Source: Gaetbulibacter saemankumensis DSM 17032 (lineage in GTDB: Bacteria > Bacteroidota > Bacteroidia > Flavobacteriales > Flavobacteriaceae). From it: DNA of 64,000 bases. The translations under genes were made by a program, and so were the position numbers. This document shows positions 10,191 through 20,627 of this stretch, in pieces. The notes under the pieces were generated by a model. It was given only the letters and a program-made list of their open reading frames with translations. It ran no database searches and had not been told where the DNA came from. The stretch is taken from the NCBI RefSeq assembly GCF_000425645.1, contig NZ_AUDV01000005.1, positions 434,001 to 498,000 on the forward strand, given 5' to 3'. The number at the start of each line of letters is the position of its first letter. Position 1 is the stretch's first letter.

Positions 10191-12482
10191 CTAGACATTT
10201 TGCTTTAAGATATCATAAACCAAGTCTTTTGTGGGTGTTTGTCCATTCATTTTTTCTCGAACTACATCAAAGGTGACCGTAAAATTACAACCCGATTTAT
10301 ATGCGCTACAACCATAAGCTGTCTTACCTTTTAAGACTGTTCCTTTCTGACATTTAGGACAAAGTAACTCATCTGGTTTTGTTTTTACAGCAGACTTTTT
10401 AGGCTCTAATTTAAGCTGAAATTGATCATCGAAACGCACTAAGCCTTCCACAGCACCGTGCTTAGTTTTAAACCCTTTTAAATTAACTGTAGACCCCTTC
10501 TTTAATAATCTAATGAATTGCTTCTCGGAAATCTTTTTTCCTTCAAAACTAAAAGGCATAACAAAGTCACACCCGGACTTATAAGCACTACATCCATAAG
10601 CTGATTTTCCCTTCAGGATAGATCCCTGTTGACATTTAGGGCATAGCTCTTCAGAAATGCTTCCAGAAGCCTTCTTTTTAGCTTTGACAGCCGTTTTCTT
10701 TGCACTAACAGTATGCGATATATTCGCTCGCATGGTTTCACTTCTAACCTCATACACCAAAGCATCCACCATACGCTTCATATTATGAATAAAAGCGCCG
10801 GCTTTATAAATACCTTTCTCAATGTCCTTTAGCTGCTTCTCCCAACTCCCTGTAAGCTCGGCAGATTTTAATAAATCATTCTGAATGGTTTCAATTAATT
10901 GAATCCCCGTATTAGTTGGTAATACCTGCTTCTTATTTCGCACGATATATTTGCGTTTAAAAAGCGTTTCTATAATATTAGCGCGCGTAGAAGGTCGTCC
11001 AATACCATTCTCTTTCATCAATTCACGTAAATCTTCATCATCAACCTGCTTCCCGGCCGTTTCCATAGCTCGCAACAAAGATGCTTCTGTATATTGATTC
11101 GGCGGCTTGGTTTCCTTTTCTAAGAATGTAGGCTCATGGGGACCTCTTTCACCTTTTACAAAGGCCGGTAAAATACCAGACTCCTTTTCTTTAGCATTCG
11201 GATTTTCAAACACGACTCGCCAGCCTTTACTTAAAATTTCTTTTCCCGTAGTTTTAAAAGACACATCAGCTGCTTTCCCTATAACCGTAGTATTCGCTAC
11301 TGAACAATCGTCATAAAACACCGCAATAAATCGCTTTACGATAATATCGTAGACCTGTTGCTGCGCATAGGGCAAACCGGATTGCATCCCTGTTGGGATA
11401 ATAGCGTGGTGATCAGTGACTTTTTTGTCGTTAAATACTTTCGATGATTTCTTTATTTTCTTCCCTAATAGTGGCTGTGTTAAATTTGAATAAACTGTAA
11501 GCTTCCGCAATATACCTTCTACTTTCGGATAAATATCGCTTGGTAAAAAAGTTGTATCTACTCTTGGGTAGGTAACAACCTTCTTCTCGTATAAAGACTG
11601 AACGATCTTTAAGGTTTCATCGGCTGAAAATCCAAATTTAGTATTACAATACACTTGTAAGCCTGTTAAATCGAATAGTTTAGGCGCGTATTCTTTCCCT
11701 TTTTTCTTGGTTATAGATTCAATTTCAAAATCGCTTTCCTTAACCTTGTTTGCCAGAACTTCACCGTCTTCCTTTTTAAAAAACCGCCCTTCTTCGTAAC
11801 TAAACAGGGTCTCTCTATATAAGGTTTGTAACTCCCAGTAAGGTTGTGGTTTAAAATTTTCAATTTCTTTAAACCTGTTTACCACCATGGCTAAGGTTGG
11901 TGTTTGCACCCTGCCTATCGACAAGACCTGCTTATTCGCACCATGCTTTAAGGTGTACAATCGTGTAGCATTCATACCCAACAACCAATCGCCTATGGCT
12001 CTCGAGAATCCGGCATAATACAAATTATCGTAATCGCTGGATGGCTTTAAATTTTCAAAACCCTCTTTAATCGCCTCTGTAGTAAGTGAAGAAATCCAAA
12101 GTCGTTTAACTTCACCTTGATATTTAGCCTCATTCATTACCCAACGTTGGATAAGTTCCCCTTCCTGCCCAGCATCACCACAGTTTATAACAACTTCAGC
12201 CCTATCGAATAAACTTTTTACAATTTTAAATTGCTTTTGAATACCAGAATTTGAAACCACCTTAGTTTCAAATTTCTCAGGTAACATAGGAAGGTTATTT
12301 AAATCCCAACTTTTCCAGTATGGCTTATAATCGTTAGGTTCCTTGAGCGTACATAAATGTCCAAAGGTATAAGTAACCGCATAACCATTACCTTCATAAT
12401 AGCCATCACGTTTAGAATTAGCTCCTAAAACGGAGGCAATTTCTCTGGCAACACTAGGTTTTTCGGCAATACAAACTTTCAC
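10191..12482 (-). CDS. topB: DNA topoisomerase III (type IA)
   Basis: This 763-residue enzyme cuts and passes single strands, relaxing and decatenating DNA. An N-terminal Toprim domain (about residues 1-140, 'VCIAEKPSVAREIASVLG', 'VINCGDAGQEGELIQRW') is followed by the type IA core. The active-site tyrosine is Tyr305 in 'VVTYPRVDTTFLPSD'. 'SIGRVQTPTLAMV' and 'NGIGRPSTRANIIETL' are further family signatures. The C-terminus carries two zinc-ribbon-like repeats ('CPKCQQGSILKGKSAYGCSA', 'CPKCQKGTVLKGKTAYGCSA') separated by a linker. These topB-like enzymes are frequent on mobile elements, but this one sits among core genes and forms a unit with rluE. Confidence 0.93.
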   Translation of the reverse strand: MKVCIAEKPSVAREIASVLGANSKRDGYYEGNGYAVTYTFGHLCTLKEPNDYKPYWKSWDLNNLPMLPEKFETKVVSNSGIQKQFKIVKSLFDRAEVVINCGDAGQEGELIQRWVMNEAKYQGEVKRLWISSLTTEAIKEGFENLKPSSDYDNLYYAGFSRAIGDWLLGMNATRLYTLKHGANKQVLSIGRVQTPTLAMVVNRFKEIENFKPQPYWELQTLYRETLFSYEEGRFFKKEDGEVLANKVKESDFEIESITKKKGKEYAPKLFDLTGLQVYCNTKFGFSADETLKIVQSLYEKKVVTYPRVDTTFLPSDIYPKVEGILRKLTVYSNLTQPLLGKKIKKSSKVFNDKKVTDHHAIIPTGMQSGLPYAQQQVYDIIVKRFIAVFYDDCSVANTTVIGKAADVSFKTTGKEILSKGWRVVFENPNAKEKESGILPAFVKGERGPHEPTFLEKETKPPNQYTEASLLRAMETAGKQVDDEDLRELMKENGIGRPSTRANIIETLFKRKYIVRNKKQVLPTNTGIQLIETIQNDLLKSAELTGSWEKQLKDIEKGIYKAGAFIHNMKRMVDALVYEVRSETMRANISHTVSAKKTAVKAKKKASGSISEELCPKCQQGSILKGKSAYGCSAYKSGCDFVMPFSFEGKKISEKQFIRLLKKGSTVNLKGFKTKHGAVEGLVRFDDQFQLKLEPKKSAVKTKPDELLCPKCQKGTVLKGKTAYGCSAYKSGCNFTVTFDVVREKMNGQTPTKDLVYDILKQNV

Positions 12483-12598
12483 GCTATAATCAATACTTTT
12501 AAGTTATTACGAAACGCAAAATAGGAAATTCAACCAATATTTCGAATTGGAATTATTAGTAGTTATTAACTATTAGAAGTTTACAAACTTCTCGTTAT

Positions 12599-13396
12599 TT
12601 ACCACTCTCGCAGTTTATTTAAAGCCTCTTGTGCTTCAATCTCCTTTTGAGGAATCACTTTTAAAAAAGATGGATGCTGTTCGATAGCATATTCAATTTT
12701 CTTAACAATCTGTTCGGTTGTTTCATTATCATAATCGATAAACAACGGCTCTTTTATTTCCATTGTTTGCAGAATATTTTTTTTCTTGATACGCAGTCCT
12801 TTTTTATCGAAAGAACGTCTAAACCCATCAATAACAATTGGGACAACAACAGGTTTATAACGTTTAATTATATGCGCTGTTCCCTTTCTAATAGGTTTGA
12901 AAGGGGTGGTAGTTCCCTGCGGAAAGGTAATTACCCAACCATCATCTAAGGCTTTACCTATATTTGAAATATCACTCATTCTCACCTGGCGATTCACATC
13001 TTTCCCTTCGGCTCGCCAAGTACGTTCAATACTCACGGAACCTACATAAGCTAATATTTTAGGTAATAAGCCCGCTTTCATGGTTTCTTTAGCTGCTACA
13101 TAGTATATATTCAATTTCGGATTCCATAAATAACCTACATTTTTAATAGAATCTACACGACCACTCAAACTTGCATTAAACACGTGAAACATAGCCACTA
13201 CATCCGCAAAGTAGGTTTGGTGGTTTGAAATAAAAAGTACGTTTTTATCAGGTAAATTTTTAATAATTTCGGAGCCTTCAATTTGAAGTTCATTAAAACC
13301 TCTAAATCTTCTATGAGTCATAGATCCGAGTATTCGGATAAGCCATTTTTTAATAATAAGTATATGCCCAAACGGGTTTCTTTTTAACAATCCCAT
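12599..13396 (-). CDS. plsC: 1-acyl-sn-glycerol-3-phosphate acyltransferase (PlsC family)
   Basis: The 265-residue membrane-associated enzyme should transfer an acyl group to lysophosphatidate in phospholipid synthesis. Motif I is 'NHQTYFAD' (His59, Asp65), which has five residues between His and Asp instead of the usual four. Motif III is 'FPQGTTTPFKPIRKGTAHI', a variant of FPEGTRS, and motif IV is 'VPIVIDGFRRSF'. The spacing variant means that other acyl acceptors, such as ornithine lipids, cannot be excluded. It lies 54 bases downstream of the Nudix gene on the same strand and may be co-transcribed with it. Confidence 0.82.
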   Translation of the reverse strand: MGLLKRNPFGHILIIKKWLIRILGSMTHRRFRGFNELQIEGSEIIKNLPDKNVLFISNHQTYFADVVAMFHVFNASLSGRVDSIKNVGYLWNPKLNIYYVAAKETMKAGLLPKILAYVGSVSIERTWRAEGKDVNRQVRMSDISNIGKALDDGWVITFPQGTTTPFKPIRKGTAHIIKRYKPVVVPIVIDGFRRSFDKKGLRIKKKNILQTMEIKEPLFIDYDNETTEQIVKKIEYAIEQHPSFLKVIPQKEIEAQEALNKLREW

Positions 13397-13450
13397 AAAT
13401 CACGCGTCAAAATAATAGTTGGTCGATGCAAATGTAACAATTATCACCAA

Positions 13451-14092
13451 TTACAATAGTTGTTTTAACAAGTCTTTTATTTCACTTAGCATCATGGCAG
13501 TAGCACCCCATACTACTTGATTATTTAATTCAAATGCAGGAACCTCTACTTCGTAAGCATAAGACGCCCGTACTTTTTTGGTTATTACATTATTATCATC
13601 TAAGAAATGTTTCAAAGCAACTTCCAAAATAGCTTCAACTTCTTCTTCCTGTTTAACAAACTCTGGTGTTTGTCTACTAACCCCAATAAAAGGAAATACA
13701 TAAAAATTACTTGGAGGAATGTAAACATTTGTTATTTGCCGCAAAACATGAACATACTCTTTCGGTACACCAACCTCCTCATATGTTTCTCTTAACGCAG
13801 CTTCCTCCAAAGATGTATCACCCGATTCAACGCGTCCACCGGGAAAACCTACCTGAGCCGAATGAACCCCTTTATAGGTTTTTCTTAATATAAGTACAAA
13901 ATGGGTTTCATTGGCTTTGTTAGGATAAAACAAAGCTAGAACAGCTGCCTTTTTAGCTCGCTTTACTCCGTTTTTTTGTTGACGCAAGACCTCATGCCGA
14001 AAATCAGGCACCATTTTAAATTGCGATGCTTCGGCTGGTAGCGGTATATTTTTTACTTTTGAAATTGATTTTAAAAATTCATCAAAATTCAT
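13451..14092 (-). CDS. CoA pyrophosphatase-type Nudix hydrolase
   Basis: The 213-residue protein contains a complete Nudix box at about residues 84-107 ('GGRVESGDTSLEEAALRE' followed by TYEEVGV) that would bind the metal and the pyrophosphate substrate. The preceding 'VHSAQVGFPGGRVE' resembles the UPF0035 motif that marks coenzyme A or acyl-CoA diphosphatases (NudL/Pcd1 type). It probably hydrolyses CoA to phosphopantetheine and 3',5'-ADP. Its start codon is only five bases from the start of the divergent cyclophilin gene, so each promoter must lie inside the other coding region or nearby. PlsC follows on the same strand. Confidence 0.87.
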   Translation of the reverse strand: MNFDEFLKSISKVKNIPLPAEASQFKMVPDFRHEVLRQQKNGVKRAKKAAVLALFYPNKANETHFVLILRKTYKGVHSAQVGFPGGRVESGDTSLEEAALRETYEEVGVPKEYVHVLRQITNVYIPPSNFYVFPFIGVSRQTPEFVKQEEEVEAILEVALKHFLDDNNVITKKVRASYAYEVEVPAFELNNQVVWGATAMMLSEIKDLLKQLL

Positions 14093-14097
14093 CCTTT

Positions 14098-14802
14098 ATG
14101 CGCCTTATCTTATTATTTTGTTTAAGTCTTTGCCTTCTGAATTGTGAAGATAAAAAAACTAAACAGAAAAATACCCCATCGGCAACAGAAACAAAACTGA
14201 AAAAAAAGGACTCTGTTACTAGTCAACCTAAAATTCCAAAGAGGGAATTCCCTAAACTCACAGAGAAAAATGCTATGCATTTCTTTTTAGAATACGAAAA
14301 AGAGAATAAAGAAAATAAAGTGCGTATAAGCACAGATTTTGGAGATATTGATATTTTATTATACGACATTACAAAATACCACCGTGCTAATTTTATATTC
14401 CTTACTAAGCAAAAGTACTTTAACGGGACGCAATTTTATCGGGTAATCAATAATTTTATGATTCAAGCTGGTAGTAGTGATGATGTAGAAGTGGGACGCA
14501 AACGGCGCTATATAGGTAAATACCTGCTTCCTGCAGACACCAAACGTGGTTTTAAGCACGATCGTGGAGTAATATCGATGCCTAGTAGCGAAATAGATAA
14601 TCCTCACAAATTAGCTTCACCCTACGAATTTTTCATAGTACAACAACATGGTGGAGCTCATTATTTAGATGGCGACTACACTATTTTTGGCAAAGTAATT
14701 AGTGGTATGGATGTAGTTGATAAAATTGCTGCTGTGGACACAGATGAAGCAGACTGGCCTTTACGAAATGTTTATATAAGAAACGTTGAAATAATAAAAT
14801 AA
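14098..14802 (+). CDS. Cyclophilin-type peptidyl-prolyl cis-trans isomerase lipoprotein
   Basis: From the ATG at 14098 the product has 234 residues and begins with a lipoprotein signal (MRLILLFCLSLCLLNC, lipobox LLNC, Cys16). A longer frame starting at 14026 would overlap the divergent Nudix gene and lose the signal peptide, so it is rejected. The cyclophilin domain covers about residues 75-232. It includes 'RISTDFGDIDILLYD', 'TQFYRVINNFMIQAG', a phenylalanine-glutamine-type core altered to 'EFFIVQQHGGAHYLDGDYTIFGKVISG' (split here as two conserved blocks) and a final 'IRNVEIIK'. It should fold or rescue proline-containing envelope proteins. It may be tethered to the periplasmic side of a membrane. 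Confidence 0.88.
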   Translation: MRLILLFCLSLCLLNCEDKKTKQKNTPSATETKLKKKDSVTSQPKIPKREFPKLTEKNAMHFFLEYEKENKENKVRISTDFGDIDILLYDITKYHRANFIFLTKQKYFNGTQFYRVINNFMIQAGSSDDVEVGRKRRYIGKYLLPADTKRGFKHDRGVISMPSSEIDNPHKLASPYEFFIVQQHGGAHYLDGDYTIFGKVISGMDVVDKIAAVDTDEADWPLRNVYIRNVEIIK

Positions 14803-14814
14803 CAGGATTTTAAT

Positions 14815-15426
14815 TTAAGACTTAGGTGCTATAATTGGCAATGCAATATGAAATTTAACAGCAAGTAAACGAGTAACTATAACAATCCCTCCAGATACTA
14901 AAAAGACCAAATTATCTGGAATAGGAAACAATTCAAGTACAAAATAAGTGACCCCTCCCAACAAACAAGGTATCGCATAAATTTCCTTCCTAAAAAGCAC
15001 CGGTATTTCGTTGCACAAAATATCTCTAATAACACCTCCAAAACAGGCAGACATTACCCCCAATGCTATACATATTATAGGATGCAATCCCGCCGTTACT
15101 CCTTTCTCTACTCCTATTAATGTATACAAACCAATACCAATCGTATCAAATAAAAATAAGGACGTTCTAAAAAAATCAATCTTACTCCTTGCTATAATCG
15201 CAAAAATGGTAGATATCACGATAAGGTATATATAAGTCATATCCTGCATCCATACCACAGGAGTACTTCCTATTAACACATCTCGCAAAGTTCCACCACC
15301 CACGGCAGTAACACTTGCAATTATAAAAACACCAAAGGCGTCCATCCGTTTATTTATTGCTACCAATGCCCCTGAAATGGTAAACGCAATGGTACCCAAG
15401 ATATCTATTAAATAAAGCATATCCAT
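14815..15426 (-). CDS. TRIC family (YicG/UPF0126) membrane channel protein
   Basis: This 203-residue integral membrane protein has two repeats of three helices plus a seventh helix. Each repeat bears the glycine-rich kinked-helix motif with an Arg-Asp pair ('TAVGGGTLRDVLIG' and 'SACFGGVIRDILCN'). Such prokaryotic TRIC homologues conduct monovalent cations. The start may be the first ATG at 15426 or the ATG two codons later at 15420. The gene is convergent with the cyclophilin gene (12 bases between stops). A metabolite exporter role has also been suggested for some family members. Confidence 0.9.
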   Translation of the reverse strand: MDMLYLIDILGTIAFTISGALVAINKRMDAFGVFIIASVTAVGGGTLRDVLIGSTPVVWMQDMTYIYLIVISTIFAIIARSKIDFFRTSLFLFDTIGIGLYTLIGVEKGVTAGLHPIICIALGVMSACFGGVIRDILCNEIPVLFRKEIYAIPCLLGGVTYFVLELFPIPDNLVFLVSGGIVIVTRLLAVKFHIALPIIAPKS

Positions 15427-15500
15427 AAGCTAGTTCTTCAAAACTATAATTGTTGGAAATCTACGAAATAAAGTAAACATTGGTAACTAAAATATAGCTG

Positions 15501-16175
15501 TTAAAACTTTTTCTGTTCTATTAATTCACCCTTTTCATAGTATCTCCAAAGTCCGACCTTCTTATCATTTTGAAATTGCCCATCGATTTCCAGTTTACCA
15601 TCGGCAGAATACACCTTGAAAGATCCGTGTAACATATCATTACTATAAGTAATCTCTTTAATTATAACATTCGCTTCCGAATACACGGTCGTTATGCCTT
15701 CTAACTTACCTTCTTCATACAATTCCTTCTCGGAAACTTGCCCACTTGAGTAATAAACCAAACGCTCCCCATCTAACACCCCATGAGCGTTATAATTTTC
15801 GGTAGTTAATAAATTATTATTGTTTTTCTGGTAGTATTTCCAGATACCAACTCGTAACCTACCCTTCATTTGCCCTTCACTAATCACTTTTCCGTTTGAA
15901 GCCAGGAACTGTACTTCTGCTATATCGTTATCAGCATTAAATTGTTTTGTAGCCGTTAAAACTGCTCGCCCTTTAATGTTTTTATAAAATTTAAATACCC
16001 CTACCTCTTTACCATGTTGAAATGCGCCTTCATACCTTAAAACATCAGTGTCGTCAAAATTCTTTTTCCATATACCATGATGCTTACCATTAGCATCAAA
16101 TTGATTTATGTTTTGTGCTGAAATGAATCCTGAAATACTTAAAACAATGAGATGAATAACGAGTAATCTTTTCAT
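15501..16175 (-). CDS. Secreted MORN-variant (YwqK-like) repeat protein
   Basis: The 224-residue product has a signal peptide (about residues 1-20, ending FISAQ) and then six to seven short beta-hairpin repeats of the MORN_2 type, for example 'GKHHGIWKKNF', 'GRLRVGIWKYYQ', 'DMLHGSFKVYSADG' and 'KKVGLWRYYEKGE'. Databases call these YwqK antitoxins, but nothing here suggests a toxin-antitoxin pair: there is no small partner gene and the protein is exported. It is probably an envelope protein with a structural or binding role. A strong terminator separates it from yidC upstream. Confidence 0.82.
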   Translation of the reverse strand: MKRLLVIHLIVLSISGFISAQNINQFDANGKHHGIWKKNFDDTDVLRYEGAFQHGKEVGVFKFYKNIKGRAVLTATKQFNADNDIAEVQFLASNGKVISEGQMKGRLRVGIWKYYQKNNNNLLTTENYNAHGVLDGERLVYYSSGQVSEKELYEEGKLEGITTVYSEANVIIKEITYSNDMLHGSFKVYSADGKLEIDGQFQNDKKVGLWRYYEKGELIEQKKF

Positions 16176-16227
16176 AATAATTTAGGTTTCTTTTGTAAAC
16201 GAACGGCAATTTATAAAATTATTGAAA

Positions 16228-16260
16228 CAAAAAAAGCTGTCGCATAATTTACGACAGCCT
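16228..16260 (-). terminator. Terminator downstream of yidC
   Basis: A perfect 7-bp stem (GCTGTCG at 16236-16242 and CGACAGC at 16252-16258) is followed on the minus strand by a run of seven T residues. It lies 24 bases past the yidC stop and before the MORN-variant gene. Confidence 0.85.
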
Positions 16261-16281
16261 TTAAAGTATTTTAATTACAAC

Positions 16282-18183
16282 TTATTTACGCTTTTGGTTT
16301 TGTTGTATTTGTTTTTGCTTTTCCGCCTGCTCCATCATTTCTTTCATTTTTTGTTGGAAACGACTTTCTTTTCTAGGCTTCTTCTTTTTCTCCTGTATCT
16401 GTGCATGAATCTTATCTTCATCTAAGATGAAATTCTTAATTACTAAGATAATACCAATACTAATTAGGTTAGAAACAAAGTAATACAAACTCAATCCTGA
16501 CGCATAGTTATTAAAGAAAAATAACATCATAATTGGAGAGAAATACATCATGTATTTCATCATTTTACCCATATCCGGCATACCTTCTTGCTGAGGCTGA
16601 CTCTGCATATTTTGTCCCGTTGTTAACTGCATATAAAAGAATATAGCAATCGAAGCTAATAATGGAAATAAACTCACGTGATCTCCGTAGAATGGAATTT
16701 TAAACGGCAATTCCATAATAGTATCATAAGATGATAAATCTTCTGCCCATAAGAATGGCTTCTGACGTAAATCGAAAGCTGATGGGAAGAATTGAAATAA
16801 AGCATAAAAAACCGGCAACTGAATTAAAGCTGGAATACATCCCGCCATTGGGCTAGCTCCTGCCTTTGTTTGAAGCGCCATAGTTTCTTGCTGCGCTTTC
16901 ATTTTGTTGTCTTTATACTTTTCTCTTATTTCATCTAATTCAGGTTTTAATATTTTAAGTTTTGCCTGAGATAAGAATTGCTTGTACTGCACAAACGACA
17001 TTAACAATTTAATTGAGATGGTCATAACAATAATAGCAATACCATATGGCAAGAAACCACCCAAGAAAGCAAAGAACGGAATGAATAAATGTTTATTTAT
17101 CCATCCAAAGATTCCCCATCCTAATGGTACAATCTCATCCAGGTTTCTGTCGTAAGCCTTTAAAATTTTATAATCAGATGGCCCGTAATACCAATTCATG
17201 GATTGATTAATTTCACCTCCTTTAAATTCTAGCGGAAGTTTAACCGCCATAGCTTTAGTATAAACCGTATCGACATCTTCGTTTTGAACCAGATTTCGAG
17301 ATTCTAAAACTGCTGATTTAAATGGCGTATCTGTTAACAGAATAGAAGTAAAAAAATGTTGTTTGAAAGCTACATATGTTACATCTTCTGCTTTATCTTC
17401 AGACAGCTCTCTTTGCCCCAAATAATCATCTTTACCACCTTCATACTCATAAACCAATTCGGTATATCTGTTTTCGTAAGAGATACTTTTGGCATGGCGA
17501 TACGTTTTTATATTCCAGTCTAAGTTAATATCCTGAGAACTATTTATAACATCACTTAAACCTTGCGAACGAATAGTAAAATCCATCATATAATCGCCCT
17601 GCTTCAGTTCGTATCGATACTCTAAAAATTTACTTTCTGAAACCTTAAGTTTCATAGAAACTACAGTAACATCACCATTTTTTGTTACCGAAGGTTCAAA
17701 ATATAAGTCTTTAGTGTTTAAAATCCGACTATCTGTGGTTCCGAAATTGATATTAAATCCAGCATTATTATCTTTAATAATATAAATAGGATTGTCTTTG
17801 AAATCGACATAATCTTTTAAACGTACTTCTGAAAGATACCCTCCTTTATTACTAAAGGTAAGAGCTAACAAATCACTTTCAACTGTTGTTTCTTCCTTTG
17901 ATGCTCTAGTTGCTGAATAAGCAAATGCGCCTAATTTATTTTGAAGAGCTACTAATTGTAAAGAATCTGTTTCCGATGATACAACAAAATCCTCTGCTGT
18001 TGTTACCGCAATATTTTGCTGTTCTTTTACCTTAGTTTCGGCTTCAACCTGTTCTTGCTTAGCTTTTTCTTGAGCTTCAAGTTCCTCCGGCGTAGGTTGA
18101 TTTTGCCAAAGCATGTACATTAAAATTCCGAAAATAAGCAAGAAGCCTATAATCGAATTAATATCTAATTTTTTTTCTTCCAT
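16282..18183 (-). CDS. yidC: Membrane protein insertase YidC
   Basis: This 633-residue inner-membrane protein inserts and folds membrane proteins, alone or with SecYEG. The first membrane helix (about residues 8-24) is followed by the large periplasmic P1 domain (to about residue 350). The conserved 60KD_IMP core then spans about 365-595 with five helices, including 'GGFLPYGIAIIVMTISIKLL' and the segment 'GCIPALIQLPVFYALFQFF'. The C-terminal tail is very basic and glutamine-rich (KKKKPRKESRFQQ), suited for ribosome contact. It lies 57 bases after pyrG on the same strand, a pairing common in Flavobacteria. Confidence 0.97.
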   Translation of the reverse strand: MEEKKLDINSIIGFLLIFGILMYMLWQNQPTPEELEAQEKAKQEQVEAETKVKEQQNIAVTTAEDFVVSSETDSLQLVALQNKLGAFAYSATRASKEETTVESDLLALTFSNKGGYLSEVRLKDYVDFKDNPIYIIKDNNAGFNINFGTTDSRILNTKDLYFEPSVTKNGDVTVVSMKLKVSESKFLEYRYELKQGDYMMDFTIRSQGLSDVINSSQDINLDWNIKTYRHAKSISYENRYTELVYEYEGGKDDYLGQRELSEDKAEDVTYVAFKQHFFTSILLTDTPFKSAVLESRNLVQNEDVDTVYTKAMAVKLPLEFKGGEINQSMNWYYGPSDYKILKAYDRNLDEIVPLGWGIFGWINKHLFIPFFAFLGGFLPYGIAIIVMTISIKLLMSFVQYKQFLSQAKLKILKPELDEIREKYKDNKMKAQQETMALQTKAGASPMAGCIPALIQLPVFYALFQFFPSAFDLRQKPFLWAEDLSSYDTIMELPFKIPFYGDHVSLFPLLASIAIFFYMQLTTGQNMQSQPQQEGMPDMGKMMKYMMYFSPIMMLFFFNNYASGLSLYYFVSNLISIGIILVIKNFILDEDKIHAQIQEKKKKPRKESRFQQKMKEMMEQAEKQKQIQQNQKRK

Positions 18184-18240
18184 TTATTGTTTTATCTATT
18201 AAAGATTATGCCTCAATACTATCAAAAAACTGACCAAGTA

Positions 18241-20377
<2,137 letters not shown>

Positions 20378-20605
20378 TTACTTAGGATACTGCCGTTTAA
20401 TATTTCGTATTAAATCCTCAAGACCGTTTAATTTAATTTCATAGACCTGCGAAAGCATATCGCCCAATTTTCCCTTTGGAAAACCCTTTTGATGATACCA
20501 TACCACATAATACTCAGGCAAATCAATTAAATACCGGTCTTTATATTTACCAAAAGGCATTCTGGCATGCGCTAAATCTATTAAGAATTTCTTATCTGGA
20601 AGCAA
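20378..20605 (-). CDS. DUF3820 family small protein
   Basis: This 75-residue protein matches DUF3820, a compact family of unknown function with the core 'RMPFGKYKDRYLIDLPEYYV' followed by 'WYHQKGFPKGKLG'. The core resembles a module found at the end of some exonuclease proteins, so nucleic-acid binding is a possible but unproven role. The start must be a TTG at 20605, because a stop codon precedes it directly in frame and the next Met (residue 16) would remove part of the domain. It lies 22 bases downstream of the LysM gene and is probably co-transcribed. Confidence 0.8.
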   Translation of the reverse strand: MLPDKKFLIDLAHARMPFGKYKDRYLIDLPEYYVVWYHQKGFPKGKLGDMLSQVYEIKLNGLEDLIRNIKRQYPK

Positions 20606-20627
20606 TTAAAAAAATATTACAGGATTA

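Noticed and set aside
15501-16175. Toxin-antitoxin system suggested by the YwqK name
   Set aside because: The protein has a signal peptide and no small toxin gene is adjacent; only the repeat type is shared.
16222-16425. A plus-strand frame opposite the end of yidC
   Set aside because: It is an antisense shadow of the Lys-rich yidC tail and covers the yidC terminator.
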